From CAYZWU01 sp964482235 (GTDB taxonomy: Bacteria > Planctomycetota > B15-G4 > CAYZWU01), in the NCBI GenBank assembly GCA_964482235.1, contig CAYZWU010000019.1:1-64000 (forward strand): a DNA stretch of 64,000 nucleotides, read 5' to 3'. The notes below the pieces were generated by a model. The model was not told where the DNA came from. It worked only from the letters and a program-made list of their open reading frames with translations, and did not search any database. Below, piece by piece: positions 33,346 through 42,363 of this stretch (within the stretch, counting starts at the first letter, position 1; each line of letters starts with the position of its first letter). Position numbers and translations under genes: made by a program.

Positions 33346-34956
33346 CTACTCCCCCAGGTCGACGTAGACCCCGCCGTTCTCCTTGGCCAGGGCCTTCATG
33401 AAATCCTTCTGGAAGTCGCCGATGGCGATGGCGTGGATCACGATCTTGCGGACTTTGTTGACCCTCTTCACCTCCATCCGGATCTCTTCCTTGTCGATCA
33501 CCTTGCCGACCGTGGGGGCGCCGTCGGACAGGAAGTAGATCGTGTCCACGTTGCTCTTCAGGTTGCGGTCGTAGCCCGTGCGCCTGCCCTTGTCCTCCTG
33601 AACACCGAGGGCCGCCATCAGGGCGGCGTAGGTGTTGGTCTTGCCCTCCTCCACACCGCTGGTCCTCAGACCGGTTCGCGACCGGAAGCCGGCCATGGCG
33701 CCGCCGACCGGCTTGAGGCCCTCCACGAACTTGACGGCCGAGTTGTTGTTCAGGATGTTGTTGGCCACGAGCCTCTTCTTCCACCACTTGATCTTGGTGG
33801 CAAAGGTGATGATGTTGAAGTTCACGTTCTTGTCGAGGTTGCGGACAGAATCCATCAGCTCGGTCTTCACGATCTCGAGGCGCTGGTACGACCGGTACTC
33901 CTTGCCCGAGGCGCGAAACCTGTCGATGTTGGCCACGCGGGTCTCCATGGAGCCCGAGATGTCGATGACGAAGATGATGTTCTTCGACTTGGTCGGGATG
34001 CCGGCGAACTGGGCGGCCGGATTGGTGTATCGCGTCCCATCGCGCTTCCGTTTATCCCGGATCTCCTTGATCTTTTCGTAGTCCGGCGGCTCCCAGGTCT
34101 CCTTGACGCGGTCCCAGTATTTCTGCCAGACCTCGGGATCCTCCAGGTAATCGTTGAAGGTGATCTCCTTGAGCGCTTCGAAAGCATCGCCGCGCAGGCG
34201 CCCCGTTTCCTCGCGCAGGCGGTTGATCAGCGGCTGCACCGCTTCCTTGAACTTCATCTTGTGCGCCGCGGCGATGGCGGCGGCGCGAACCTGCCAGTTG
34301 CCGTCGTTCTCCATCGACTCCACCACGGCCTCGCCGCAGAGGTCGGGACGGTTGACACCGGCCAGGGCGTCGAGCGCCACGATGCGGAGCGTGGGATCCT
34401 TGTCCTCCAGGAGCCCGACGAGAACGGGAACCCCCTTTTCGGAGCCGATGGCGCCAAGGGCGGCGGCGATGGCTCTCTTCAGCTCCCAGTCCCTGGTCTT
34501 CCTGAAGAGTAGGCCGAGGGGCTCGATGGCCGGCTCCGCCTTCATCAGCCCGAGGGCATCGGCCGCACAGGCCAGCCGGTGGATCTTCTTCTCCCGCTTG
34601 TTGGCGATGTACCGCTCGATCAGGAAGGTGATGCTGGCCGGATCGGTGTACGAGCCGATCGTCTCCACGGCAGCCAACCGGACCTGGAACGCGTCGTCGT
34701 CGAAGGCCTCGACGAGGGCGCCGGTGGCTTCCACGGTGTTCACACCCTTGAGAACGTAGATCGCCTCCATCCTCTCGCGCACCGAGCGGTCGGGAGTGTA
34801 GAACCTCTTGAACTCCATGACGAGCTCGTCGTCGCCCTCGTTCTGGGCTTGCGCAGTTCCGGAGGGAAGGAGGAACAGGACCGGGAACAGAAGGGCCATA
34901 ACGGCCGTCCCGGATCGGAACGGAAGTACAAATCTGTGAAAACGCCGGAGTCTCAT
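33346..34956 (-). CDS. Exported HEAT-repeat protein fused to a von Willebrand A domain
   Basis: The protein has 536 residues from the ATG at 34956. A signal peptide (FPVLFLLPSGTAQAQ, to about 38) is followed by HEAT repeats (about 60-265, e.g. DPTLRIVALDALAGVNRP) and the linker motif DPEVWQKYWDRVKETW. The VWA domain (about 325-536) has an intact MIDAS DISGSM (Asp332, Ser334, Ser336) and a later FLSDGAPT loop. HEAT-VWA combinations are frequent in Planctomycetota, probably as periplasmic metal-dependent adhesion or assembly factors. There are no neighbouring chelatase/MoxR partners, so a MoxR-VWA chaperone pair is not supported here. Confidence 0.87.
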   Translation of the reverse strand: MRLRRFHRFVLPFRSGTAVMALLFPVLFLLPSGTAQAQNEGDDELVMEFKRFYTPDRSVRERMEAIYVLKGVNTVEATGALVEAFDDDAFQVRLAAVETIGSYTDPASITFLIERYIANKREKKIHRLACAADALGLMKAEPAIEPLGLLFRKTRDWELKRAIAAALGAIGSEKGVPVLVGLLEDKDPTLRIVALDALAGVNRPDLCGEAVVESMENDGNWQVRAAAIAAAHKMKFKEAVQPLINRLREETGRLRGDAFEALKEITFNDYLEDPEVWQKYWDRVKETWEPPDYEKIKEIRDKRKRDGTRYTNPAAQFAGIPTKSKNIIFVIDISGSMETRVANIDRFRASGKEYRSYQRLEIVKTELMDSVRNLDKNVNFNIITFATKIKWWKKRLVANNILNNNSAVKFVEGLKPVGGAMAGFRSRTGLRTSGVEEGKTNTYAALMAALGVQEDKGRRTGYDRNLKSNVDTIYFLSDGAPTVGKVIDKEEIRMEVKRVNKVRKIVIHAIAIGDFQKDFMKALAKENGGVYVDLGE

Positions 34957-35112
34957 GCGCCAATGGCCTCCATTTGTCGTGGTCTGGCGGCAAAAGAGGA
35001 TGCTGATCCACTCTCTTTTCCGAGCAGGCATCCAGCGGAAGGAGATGATAACATAGATTCACCTCTACCTTCACCTTCGACGGTCATTTTTATAGAATGC
35101 TCGAGAGGCGGT

Positions 35113-35985
35113 ATGAATCTGATTCCCACACTTTCCACACATCTCTTCGCCTACACCCGGCTCGGTCCGGAGATGATCCGTCTGGCGCGGGAGAGAGGCT
35201 TCACGGCCCTCGAGATCTTTGCGGCGCCGCAGCACTTCCAGGCCATGGACAGCGGTTTCGTCGACTCCGTCGCCGCGGAGCTGGACCGTGCCGGGATCGA
35301 ACTCCGCGCGATCCACACCCCCTTCTACGAATCCCTGGAGGAGCTCAAGGCGGATCGGTTCTTCTCCCTCGGCGACAGGAGTCGAGCGATCAGGGAGAAG
35401 GCCGCCGCGAAATTCTCCGTCCTCCTCGAGGCCGCCGCCGTGCTCGGCTCTCCCGATCTCGTGGTGCATGCCGGGATGCGCAGCCAGCACGAGACGGATA
35501 CGGCCCTTTACATCGAAGAGGCGGCAAGGCTTCTTGAAGGGACTCCGCTCTACGAGGGGAGGCTGCTCCTGGAAAACACGCCGCGGGCCTACGCTTCAAT
35601 GGACGAGCTCATCGCCGTGGCGGAAAGGCTCGATCCCGACCGGGCGGACCTCTGTCTCGACATCGGCCACCTTCACATCGCCGAACGGCAAGATCCCGGC
35701 CTGAACCTCGACAGGGCGGACACGGTCCTGCGCCGCGTTCGCCATTTCCACATCCATGACAACGGGGGAGAGCGCGACGAACATCTCCCGCCCGGCCAGG
35801 GTGCGATCGACTGGCACGGGTTTTTCGGCGCGATCGCGCCTTGTTCCCTTGACGCCGGATTCTCGCTCGAGCTCAGGGACCGCTCGCGCGGTCGGCTTTC
35901 GCCCAGGGAGCTTCTGGACGACACGCTCGGGCAGGTCAACGGACCCGTCCGGAAGCTCCTGCTGGAAAAAGGAGTGCGTCTCTGA
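35113..35985 (+). CDS. TIM-barrel sugar isomerase/epimerase or AP-endonuclease-2-like protein
   Basis: The 290-residue protein begins MNLIPTLSTHLFAYTRL and has the xylose-isomerase-like TIM-barrel pattern. Metal and substrate residues sit at strand ends: IHTPFYES, LVVHAGMRS, LLLENTPRA (Glu), LCLDIGHLHIA (Asp, His), FHIHDN and a final ELR. The ATG at 35113 follows GAGAGGCGG; the open frame upstream is antisense to the HEAT-VWA gene and was rejected. Its TGA overlaps the ATG of the kinase gene (TGATG), so it is the first member of a translationally coupled operon with amgK and murU. The actual substrate is unknown. Confidence 0.85.
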   Translation: MNLIPTLSTHLFAYTRLGPEMIRLARERGFTALEIFAAPQHFQAMDSGFVDSVAAELDRAGIELRAIHTPFYESLEELKADRFFSLGDRSRAIREKAAAKFSVLLEAAAVLGSPDLVVHAGMRSQHETDTALYIEEAARLLEGTPLYEGRLLLENTPRAYASMDELIAVAERLDPDRADLCLDIGHLHIAERQDPGLNLDRADTVLRRVRHFHIHDNGGERDEHLPPGQGAIDWHGFFGAIAPCSLDAGFSLELRDRSRGRLSPRELLDDTLGQVNGPVRKLLLEKGVRL

Positions 35986-36977
35986 TGCAGCCGTCCCTTT
36001 CCCGATCGATCGACCTCAGCCGGTTCAGGCATCTGCCGCTGGCGGGCGACGCCTCCACGCGACGCTTCTTTCGCCTCGTTCCGAGAAACGGCGAAGAGCC
36101 GACCCTGGTCCTCATGCAGTTCGAGAAGGGAGAGGGGGAAAAGGGCGTGCGGGGTTTCGTCGATGCCACCAGGCTTTTCGAGATGTCGCAGTGCCCTGTC
36201 CCGAAGATCCTTTCCGCCAGTACGGCCGAAGGCTGCATCGTTCTCGAGGACCTTGGCGACGCGACGCTGGAGATCGTCGCGGAGGCGGCGGAATTCCCGC
36301 TTCACCTCTACGAGGAAGCCGTGGATGTCCTGATCCGTCTCCACAGCCGAAGCGGGCTCTACAGGAGGCGTTTCCCGGAGATCTTCTCGCGCCGGATGGA
36401 CGGGGCCAGGATCCGGATGGAGCTCGATTTCCTGAGGCGCCACGGGCTGGAGTCGTCCCGGCCTCTCTCGGCCGTGGAGGAGAAGGCGTTCGATCTCGGC
36501 GTCGCCGAGCTGACAGCACGCATCGCCCCCTTCTCGGCCACGCTGAACCACAGGGATTATCACAGCAGGAACATCATGGCGACGGCCAGGGGAATCGTGC
36601 TCGTCGACTTCCAGGACGCGCTGCTGGCCCCGCCCTTCTATGACCTGGCCTCGCTGCTGCGCGACTCCTACCTGGCCGTTCCCCCGCAGGTATCGGAAGC
36701 CTTGATGCTCCTTTACATCGGGGAGGCGCGGAAGGCCGGAATTCCCCTGCCGCAAAGCGAATGCGAAGCGAGACGGCTGTTCGACCTCGTGGCCCTCGAG
36801 CGCAACCTCAAGGCTCTCGGCACTTTTTCGTACCACGGCCTTGTCCTGGGGCGCGAGAGGTATCTCGCCGGCATCCCCCTCACCCTGAAGCATGTCCGGG
36901 CCAACAGGGAAGCCGACTCCCCGATCCTCGCTCCCGTGACCGAGATCGTGGAGTGCGCCCTCGGGGAGGTCTCATGA
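35985..36977 (+). CDS. amgK: AmgK-like N-acetylmuramate/N-acetylglucosamine 1-kinase
   Basis: This 330-residue aminoglycoside-phosphotransferase-fold kinase has the catalytic loop LNHRDYHSRNIM (Asp191, Asn196) and metal loop VDFQDALLAPPFYDLASLLR (Asp208). The DFQDA...YDLASLLRD wording is typical of AmgK. N-terminal LAGDASTRRFFRL also fits. AmgK phosphorylates MurNAc at C1 for cell-wall recycling, after which MurU makes UDP-MurNAc, bypassing de novo and fosfomycin-sensitive synthesis. The gene overlaps both neighbours (TGATG at the start, ATGA at the end). Substrate assignment rests on similarity and the murU-like neighbour. Confidence 0.85.
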   Translation: MQPSLSRSIDLSRFRHLPLAGDASTRRFFRLVPRNGEEPTLVLMQFEKGEGEKGVRGFVDATRLFEMSQCPVPKILSASTAEGCIVLEDLGDATLEIVAEAAEFPLHLYEEAVDVLIRLHSRSGLYRRRFPEIFSRRMDGARIRMELDFLRRHGLESSRPLSAVEEKAFDLGVAELTARIAPFSATLNHRDYHSRNIMATARGIVLVDFQDALLAPPFYDLASLLRDSYLAVPPQVSEALMLLYIGEARKAGIPLPQSECEARRLFDLVALERNLKALGTFSYHGLVLGRERYLAGIPLTLKHVRANREADSPILAPVTEIVECALGEVS

Positions 36978-37933
36978 ACGGCTTCATCATGGCTGCCGGC
37001 CTGGGCACGCGGCTCGAGCCCTTCACCTTTGAGCTGCCCAAGCCTCTCTTCCCCGCAGGCGGCGGCACCTTCCTCGACCGGAGCACTGGCCTGATGAAGG
37101 ACGCCGGTATCGACCGCGTGGTGATCAACTGCCACCATCTGGGAGACCGTGTGAAGACCTGTGTCGAGGAGAATGAGCGGTTCGGCCTCGATGTGATCTT
37201 CTCCGACGAGGAGGAGATTCTCGGCACCGGCGGCGGAGCGCGCCAGGCCGCGGCGATGCTCGAGCCTGCCCCCCTGCTGATCACGGCCTGCGACGTGGTG
37301 AGCGATCTCGACATGAACGCTCTTTTGCAGTCCCACCGCTCCTCGGGCGCCGCGGCCACGATGGTCCTGGCCGAACAGGGCGACTCGACGAGGTACGGCG
37401 GGATCATGGTGGACGGCGAGGGATTCATCATCGACATCGCCAACCTTCTGGGGCGGAGCGGAAAGAGAGAGGCGGGCCTGGTCAATGCCAGCGCCTACAT
37501 CATCGAGCCCGGTGCGGCAAGGCATCTCCCCGGACCGGGCGGCTGCCTGATCCGCGACTTCTTCATTCCCCTTCTCCGCGACGGGACGCCGGTCAACACC
37601 TTCATCCATCGCGGCTTCTGGATGGAAGGCGGAACGCCCGCCGCCTTCCTCGACCTGAACATGTCCCTTCTCGACCTTGAATTCGGCGGCGGCGGCGAAG
37701 AGAATGGCACGATCGCGCCCTGTTCGATCGACCGGGACGCCGTTCTCGGGGAACGCGCCGTGGCGGGCCCCCATGCGGTGATCGCGGCGGGATGCCGGCT
37801 CGGCGAGGAGAGCACGGTCCGGCGCTCGGTCCTGCTTCCCGGTGCCACGGTGGCTCCCGGACAGGTCGTGGAGGATACGCTGTTGAGCCAGAGCCACAAA
37901 TGGAATCGTTTCTCCAGGGAGAGAGTGAGATGA
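36974..37933 (+). CDS. murU: MurU-like nucleotidyltransferase with a C-terminal hexapeptide-like segment
   Basis: The product has 319 residues. The Rossmann nucleotidyltransferase core begins MNGFIMAAGLGTRLEPFT with the ELPKPLFP signature; ILGTGGGARQAA and the catalytic ACDVVSDLD (metal Asp) follow. MurU of Pseudomonas is about 220 residues. Here an extra C-terminal 80-90 residues contains hexapeptide-like turns (DAVLGERAVAGPHAVIAAGC, EESTVRRSVLLPGATVAPG), as in left-handed beta-helix NDP-sugar pyrophosphorylases. It may therefore use a related sugar phosphate. The ATG at 36974 follows GGGGAGG and overlaps the amgK stop; its own stop overlaps the next start (ATGA). Confidence 0.83.
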   Translation: MNGFIMAAGLGTRLEPFTFELPKPLFPAGGGTFLDRSTGLMKDAGIDRVVINCHHLGDRVKTCVEENERFGLDVIFSDEEEILGTGGGARQAAAMLEPAPLLITACDVVSDLDMNALLQSHRSSGAAATMVLAEQGDSTRYGGIMVDGEGFIIDIANLLGRSGKREAGLVNASAYIIEPGAARHLPGPGGCLIRDFFIPLLRDGTPVNTFIHRGFWMEGGTPAAFLDLNMSLLDLEFGGGGEENGTIAPCSIDRDAVLGERAVAGPHAVIAAGCRLGEESTVRRSVLLPGATVAPGQVVEDTLLSQSHKWNRFSRERVR

Positions 37934-39246
37934 AAGGCCGCCTCATCCTCGTGCTCCTCTTGCTGTTCATCGTTCCCGTCGTCTATATGGCCCTCAGGGA
38001 CACGAATGCCGACCTCTACCGGAAGTTCGAGCTCCTGGAGAACATCGCCCGGGCCGTGGAGGAGAGCCTGGAGAAGACGCTCGAGCCGCACGAGAAGGTC
38101 CAGTCGCTCAAGCTCACCCAGGGGAAGCTCTCGATCCGGCTCACCAACCAGCGCAACCGCCTGATGAAACGCGTGAAGGATCTCAGGAAGGCGATGAAGT
38201 CCCTTCTCCTGAGCATCGACCAGTGCACCTCCGAGACCAAGGCCGACACGGCCCGGACGCTGGAAAAGACGAGGGAAACGGCGGACCTGATCCTGCGGGA
38301 CTTCAACGAGTATGCCGTGCGGGTCGATCTGATCGCCTTCTTCATGGGCGAGCAGATTCCCCTGGTGAACAGGATCGGCGCCAACCTGGAGCAGCTCAAC
38401 TTCTTCAAGTCGAAGAGGATGGGGATCGGCACACCCATTCCGAAGGAGTTCGAGACGAGGCTCGACAAGGTGACGGCCGACTTCAGGAAATCGCAGCGGA
38501 ACTGCGACGACACGGTGGAGGTCGCCTGGGGCAACGTCGATCAGGCCAAGGTCTTCGCCGGCGTGACGGTGAATGATCTGAGGAAATGCCTCTCCCTTTC
38601 GGAAACGCTGCTTGCCGACATGAACCTGGAGATGGAATCCGGGCCGTTCCTGCTGCAGAGACATCGTTTCCTCGTTGACTCGGCGGCCGTGATCGGAAAG
38701 AGGCTGGGCACGATCGGCGATCCTCTCAAGCGGCTGCGCGCCGCGGAGCCTCCTCTCCAGTTCGATGCGGAGATCAGGGAATACAAGGAGGAGATCCGCA
38801 AGCTCGGGCAGCTCCTCGATGTGGCCGGCGAGGGTGTGAAGGCCGCTGACGACAAGAGCCGCGCCAGCCTTTCCGCCACGTTGTGGAAGATCATGGCCTT
38901 CCAGGACAACCTGAGCGCCGAGGTCGACGCCTTCTGCCGCAAGATCGAATCGATCGATTCGTTCCTGGCCGAAAGAGAGAAAATGCACCGCGCGGGCGCC
39001 CTGCTGATCGATGCGATCAACGAGGTCCTGGGTTCGAGGAGCGACAGCCTCCCGCCCGAGCAGAAAGAGAAGGCGAAGAAGGCGATCGCCGAATTCGACC
39101 AGACCCTTCGCTCGACGGAGCGGATCCCTGCAGAGATCAGAAAAAGCCTGAGAAAGGGAAACCGCTCGGCCGGCTGGGCCGTGCAGGAGATGCAGAACCG
39201 CCTCGCCGCTCTCGAGACGGTCATCGAGGAGCTGTCCGGGGAGTGA
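37930..39246 (+). CDS. Membrane-anchored coiled-coil protein coupled to murU
   Basis: The protein has 438 residues with one N-terminal membrane segment (GRLILVLLLLFIVPVVYMAL) and otherwise almost entirely charged helices (for example KLSIRLTNQRNRLMKRVKDL and YKEEIRKLGQLLDVAGEGVK), consistent with a long helical bundle outside or beneath the membrane. No conserved domain is recognised. ATG overlaps the murU TGA, so it belongs to the same transcript and may link sugar recycling to an envelope structure, though this is inference. It ends 6 bases before the convergent selB stop. Confidence 0.78.
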   Translation: MKGRLILVLLLLFIVPVVYMALRDTNADLYRKFELLENIARAVEESLEKTLEPHEKVQSLKLTQGKLSIRLTNQRNRLMKRVKDLRKAMKSLLLSIDQCTSETKADTARTLEKTRETADLILRDFNEYAVRVDLIAFFMGEQIPLVNRIGANLEQLNFFKSKRMGIGTPIPKEFETRLDKVTADFRKSQRNCDDTVEVAWGNVDQAKVFAGVTVNDLRKCLSLSETLLADMNLEMESGPFLLQRHRFLVDSAAVIGKRLGTIGDPLKRLRAAEPPLQFDAEIREYKEEIRKLGQLLDVAGEGVKAADDKSRASLSATLWKIMAFQDNLSAEVDAFCRKIESIDSFLAEREKMHRAGALLIDAINEVLGSRSDSLPPEQKEKAKKAIAEFDQTLRSTERIPAEIRKSLRKGNRSAGWAVQEMQNRLAALETVIEELSGE

Positions 39247-39251
39247 CTTCC

Positions 39252-41165
39252 TTACTCCTGGTCCTTGAGGTAGCGCTTGTCTCCCACGCGGCGGGTGAAG
39301 CCGATGCCGTCGAAGTACTCCATCAGGGGGATCAGGTACTTGCGCGACGTCTCGAAGCGGTCCCGGATCAGGGGGATCTTGACCTCGCCATGCTCCTTCG
39401 CCACCTCGCGGATCGCCGATCGGATCTCGTCGAGGACGGCGCTGTGGAAGAAGAAGCCGCCGATCTTCACCAGGCGGCCGATGCTCGAAAGGTATTCGAG
39501 AGCCGACCGGGACTCATCCAGGGACAGGCTGCTTTGCCCGACGAGAGATTGGATGGCAGGGGGCGTGGCGCGGCCATCCCTCACGCTGGCTTCGAGGCTG
39601 TCTATGAAGGCCTGCTGCTCCGGCGTGGGGCCGGCTTCGAAGCCGGCCTTGCGGACGAGGCCGCCCTTGGCCGTCTCCACCACGCCCCTCGCCTCCATCG
39701 CCTTCAGGACGCCCTGGAGAAGGGGGCCGTCCATCCGCGATCCGCTCCGGATCCTGTTCACGTCGATGTAGGGGACGAGAGGGCTCGCCTCGTGCTCCTT
39801 CTCGAGCACGGCCATCACCTGGCCGGCGCGCTTCTCGAAGCTGCTCCGCTCCATGAGCAGTCCCTGGCCCACGTCGAAGAGGTCGCCCGATTCCATCAGC
39901 TGCGAGACCGCTTCCTTTATCCTGTCCGGATCCCTGTTCAGGACGGTGGCAAGGTCCCTCCGCGTCATCATACCGCCGGGATAGGCCTCCACCTCGATCG
40001 TGACGAGGGTGGGAAGATCCCCGAGGCTCTGCAGCCTGGCCTCGACGCGGTTGACCACGTGGTCCTTGAACCGCTTGAGCTTCATCCGGGTCAGCCCCAC
40101 CACCGCGCCTCCCCCGATCGTGATCAGGGGCGAATGGAGCCTGAGGATGTATCGATCGCCCGGAACGACGACAACGGGATCGCGCAGGCGGAGCTGCACG
40201 AGGGCGGACTCGCCGGGATTCAGGACCTTCCTGTCGAGCAGGACGACGCGGCCCATTACCTCCGAGGTGCCGGTGTGCACCCGCACCTCGGTCCGGTTCC
40301 TCAGCGGAAATCCGGCGCCCTCCATGAAGTAGAGCTCCGCTTCGAAGAAGGTCGTCGTGCTGTAGATGCCCGGATTGGCTGCCACGAAGCCCCGGCGGAT
40401 ATCGCGATAGTTCACGTCCGTGATGTTGAGCGCGTTCCTGTGGCCGGCCCGGCCCAGCTCGCATGCCTCGCCGTAGGCCTGGATGCCCCGCACCCGGCAG
40501 CTGTCGCCTCGAGGCAGGATCTCGAGGATGTCCCCGACGCGAACCGAACCGGACACCGGCACGCCGGTCACTACCGTGCCGAAGCCCTTCGACGAGAAGA
40601 CGCGCTGGATCGGCATCCGGAAGATGCCGTCGTAGTCGAGGGGCTCTACGGAGTCGATCTCCCTGTCGAGAAGGGCGCGCAGGTCGTCGATGCCCGCGCC
40701 GGTGACGGACGAGACGGGAACGATCGGGGTATCTTGCAGAAAGGTGCCCTGGACGAGGTCGCGCACGTCCTCCTGGGCCAGTTCCACCATCTCCTCGTCC
40801 ACCAGGTCGATCTTCGTGAGCGCCACGACCCCTTTCCTGATGCCGAGAACGGTCATGATGTTCAGGTGCTCGCGCGTCTGGGGCATGACGCCGTCGTCGG
40901 CCGCCACCACGAGGATCACGAGATCCATCGACGTGGCGCCGGCCACCATGTTCTTGATGAACCTCTCGTGGCCCGGCACATCGATGATGCCCACGCGGAG
41001 GCCGCCTGCCGTCTCGTAGAAGGAATAGCCGAGATCGATAGTCATCCCCCGTTCCTTCTCCTCCTTGAGACGGTCGGGGTGGATCCCGGTCAGGCGGCTG
41101 ATCAGCTCCGATTTGCCGTGGTCGATGTGGCCGGCCGTACCGATTGTGATGTTGTGGACCTGCAC
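39252..41165 (-). CDS. selB: Selenocysteine-specific elongation factor SelB
   Basis: SelB delivers selenocysteyl-tRNA to UGA codons marked by a SECIS element. The 637-residue protein has the GTPase domain with G1 GHIDHGKS (12-19), DVPGHERF and TKIDL, then EF-Tu-like beta domains and C-terminal winged-helix domains (about 380-637), where SECIS RNA binds. GTG at 41165 was chosen: it follows GGAAGAGA and begins just before the first strand (VQVHNITIGTAGHID); the frame reaches 41288 but would overlap the divergent yhcC-type gene. selA, selC and selD are not in this window. Confidence 0.94.
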   Translation of the reverse strand: MQVHNITIGTAGHIDHGKSELISRLTGIHPDRLKEEKERGMTIDLGYSFYETAGGLRVGIIDVPGHERFIKNMVAGATSMDLVILVVAADDGVMPQTREHLNIMTVLGIRKGVVALTKIDLVDEEMVELAQEDVRDLVQGTFLQDTPIVPVSSVTGAGIDDLRALLDREIDSVEPLDYDGIFRMPIQRVFSSKGFGTVVTGVPVSGSVRVGDILEILPRGDSCRVRGIQAYGEACELGRAGHRNALNITDVNYRDIRRGFVAANPGIYSTTTFFEAELYFMEGAGFPLRNRTEVRVHTGTSEVMGRVVLLDRKVLNPGESALVQLRLRDPVVVVPGDRYILRLHSPLITIGGGAVVGLTRMKLKRFKDHVVNRVEARLQSLGDLPTLVTIEVEAYPGGMMTRRDLATVLNRDPDRIKEAVSQLMESGDLFDVGQGLLMERSSFEKRAGQVMAVLEKEHEASPLVPYIDVNRIRSGSRMDGPLLQGVLKAMEARGVVETAKGGLVRKAGFEAGPTPEQQAFIDSLEASVRDGRATPPAIQSLVGQSSLSLDESRSALEYLSSIGRLVKIGGFFFHSAVLDEIRSAIREVAKEHGEVKIPLIRDRFETSRKYLIPLMEYFDGIGFTRRVGDKRYLKDQE

Positions 41166-41239
41166 GAGTCTCTTCCGAAAAAAGTCCGATCGCTTTCGCG
41201 TCACCGGGAAAACTCTTATCATTTCCTCCACGGGCGAAG

Positions 41240-42265
41240 ATGAAGGAGGATAAATCGACTGGAAGCGATTTGCAACAACCCGGGACAAATGCCGCGCCTT
41301 TGCCGTACCGCTCGCACAGCTCCTATCTGAGGGAACGCTTCGGCGAGAAGGTCCACCGCCTCTCTCTCGATGCTGGATTCTCCTGCCCCCACCGCGAGGG
41401 CGGCCGGGGGACGGGGGGATGCAGCTACTGCGACTCGCGCGGCTCGGGAACCGGCGCCTTCGATGCGGGATCGAGCGTGACCGGGCAGGCCGAGGCGGCC
41501 GTCAGGCGGCTGAGCCGCGCCGGCGTGAAGAGGTACATCGCCTACTTCCAGGCTTTCAGCGGCACCGCGGCGCCGATCGGGAGCCTAAAGGCGCTCTACA
41601 GGGAAGCGGCAGCCCTTCCCGGCGTGGTCGGGCTCACCGTGGCCACCCGCCCCGACGCCCTCCCGGACCGGGTGCTCGACCTTCTTGCCGCCTTCGGCCC
41701 GGGGGGAAGCGAAGGGCTCGATCTCGACGTCTGGGTGGAGATCGGGCTGCAGAGCGCCCATGACAGGACGCTCGAAAGGATCAACAGGCGTCACGACGTG
41801 GCCTGCTTCGACGACGCCGTCCGGCGGGCCGCAAAGGCGGGGCTGAGCACCGCGGCTCACGTGATCCTCGGGCTTCCGGGTGAAGATGAGACGGATATCC
41901 TCCGGACGGCAATCCACCTGGCCGGACTCCCCCTGAAGGGCGTCAAGCTGCACCACCTCTATATCACCCGGGACGCCCCCTTCGCCGAGGCGTGGCAGCG
42001 AGGCGAGATCGCCTCACTTTCTCTGGATCAATACATCCCCCTGGCCGCGGCGTTCCTGCGCCGCCTCGATCCCGACATGGTGGTGATGCGCCTTTGCGGC
42101 AGCCCTCCGTCAGGTTCGCGCTCAGAAAAAAGCAAGCTGCTCGCCCCACTCTGGAACGCGACCAGCAGCCAGGTGGCCTCCGGGATCGCCGCAATGATGA
42201 CAGAAAGGGGATTCAGGCAGGGCGACCTCTTCAATCGGGATGAGCCGTCGAACCATGAGCGCTGA
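41240..42265 (+). CDS. Radical SAM protein of the YhcC family (TIGR01212)
   Basis: This 341-residue protein has a family-specific cluster motif, CPHREGGRGTGGCSYC, with cysteines 49, 61 and 64 binding [4Fe-4S]. RSHSSYLRERFGEKVHRLSLD before it and VEIGLQSAHDRTLERINRRH, HVILGLPGEDETD and KLHHLYITRDAPFAE after it are strong YhcC signatures. The C-terminal 35 residues are not conserved. Relatives are thought to modify RNA or protein, but the reaction is not established. It is divergent from selB across 74 bases. Confidence 0.9.
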   Translation: MKEDKSTGSDLQQPGTNAAPLPYRSHSSYLRERFGEKVHRLSLDAGFSCPHREGGRGTGGCSYCDSRGSGTGAFDAGSSVTGQAEAAVRRLSRAGVKRYIAYFQAFSGTAAPIGSLKALYREAAALPGVVGLTVATRPDALPDRVLDLLAAFGPGGSEGLDLDVWVEIGLQSAHDRTLERINRRHDVACFDDAVRRAAKAGLSTAAHVILGLPGEDETDILRTAIHLAGLPLKGVKLHHLYITRDAPFAEAWQRGEIASLSLDQYIPLAAAFLRRLDPDMVVMRLCGSPPSGSRSEKSKLLAPLWNATSSQVASGIAAMMTERGFRQGDLFNRDEPSNHER

Positions 42266-42363
42266 TCCAGCGGTCAACAGAGAACAGCTGAGGCTCATCA
42301 ATAATTACGGAAAAGGCTTTCTTCCCTGGTCCCCGATGCAGAAGTTCTGTTGTTCTCGGAAGA

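Noticed and set aside
34579..35112. Upstream part of the TIM-barrel frame, which would make a 468-residue protein
   Set aside because: This part is antisense to the HEAT-VWA gene; the ATG at 35113 with GAGAGGCGG matches the family N-terminus.
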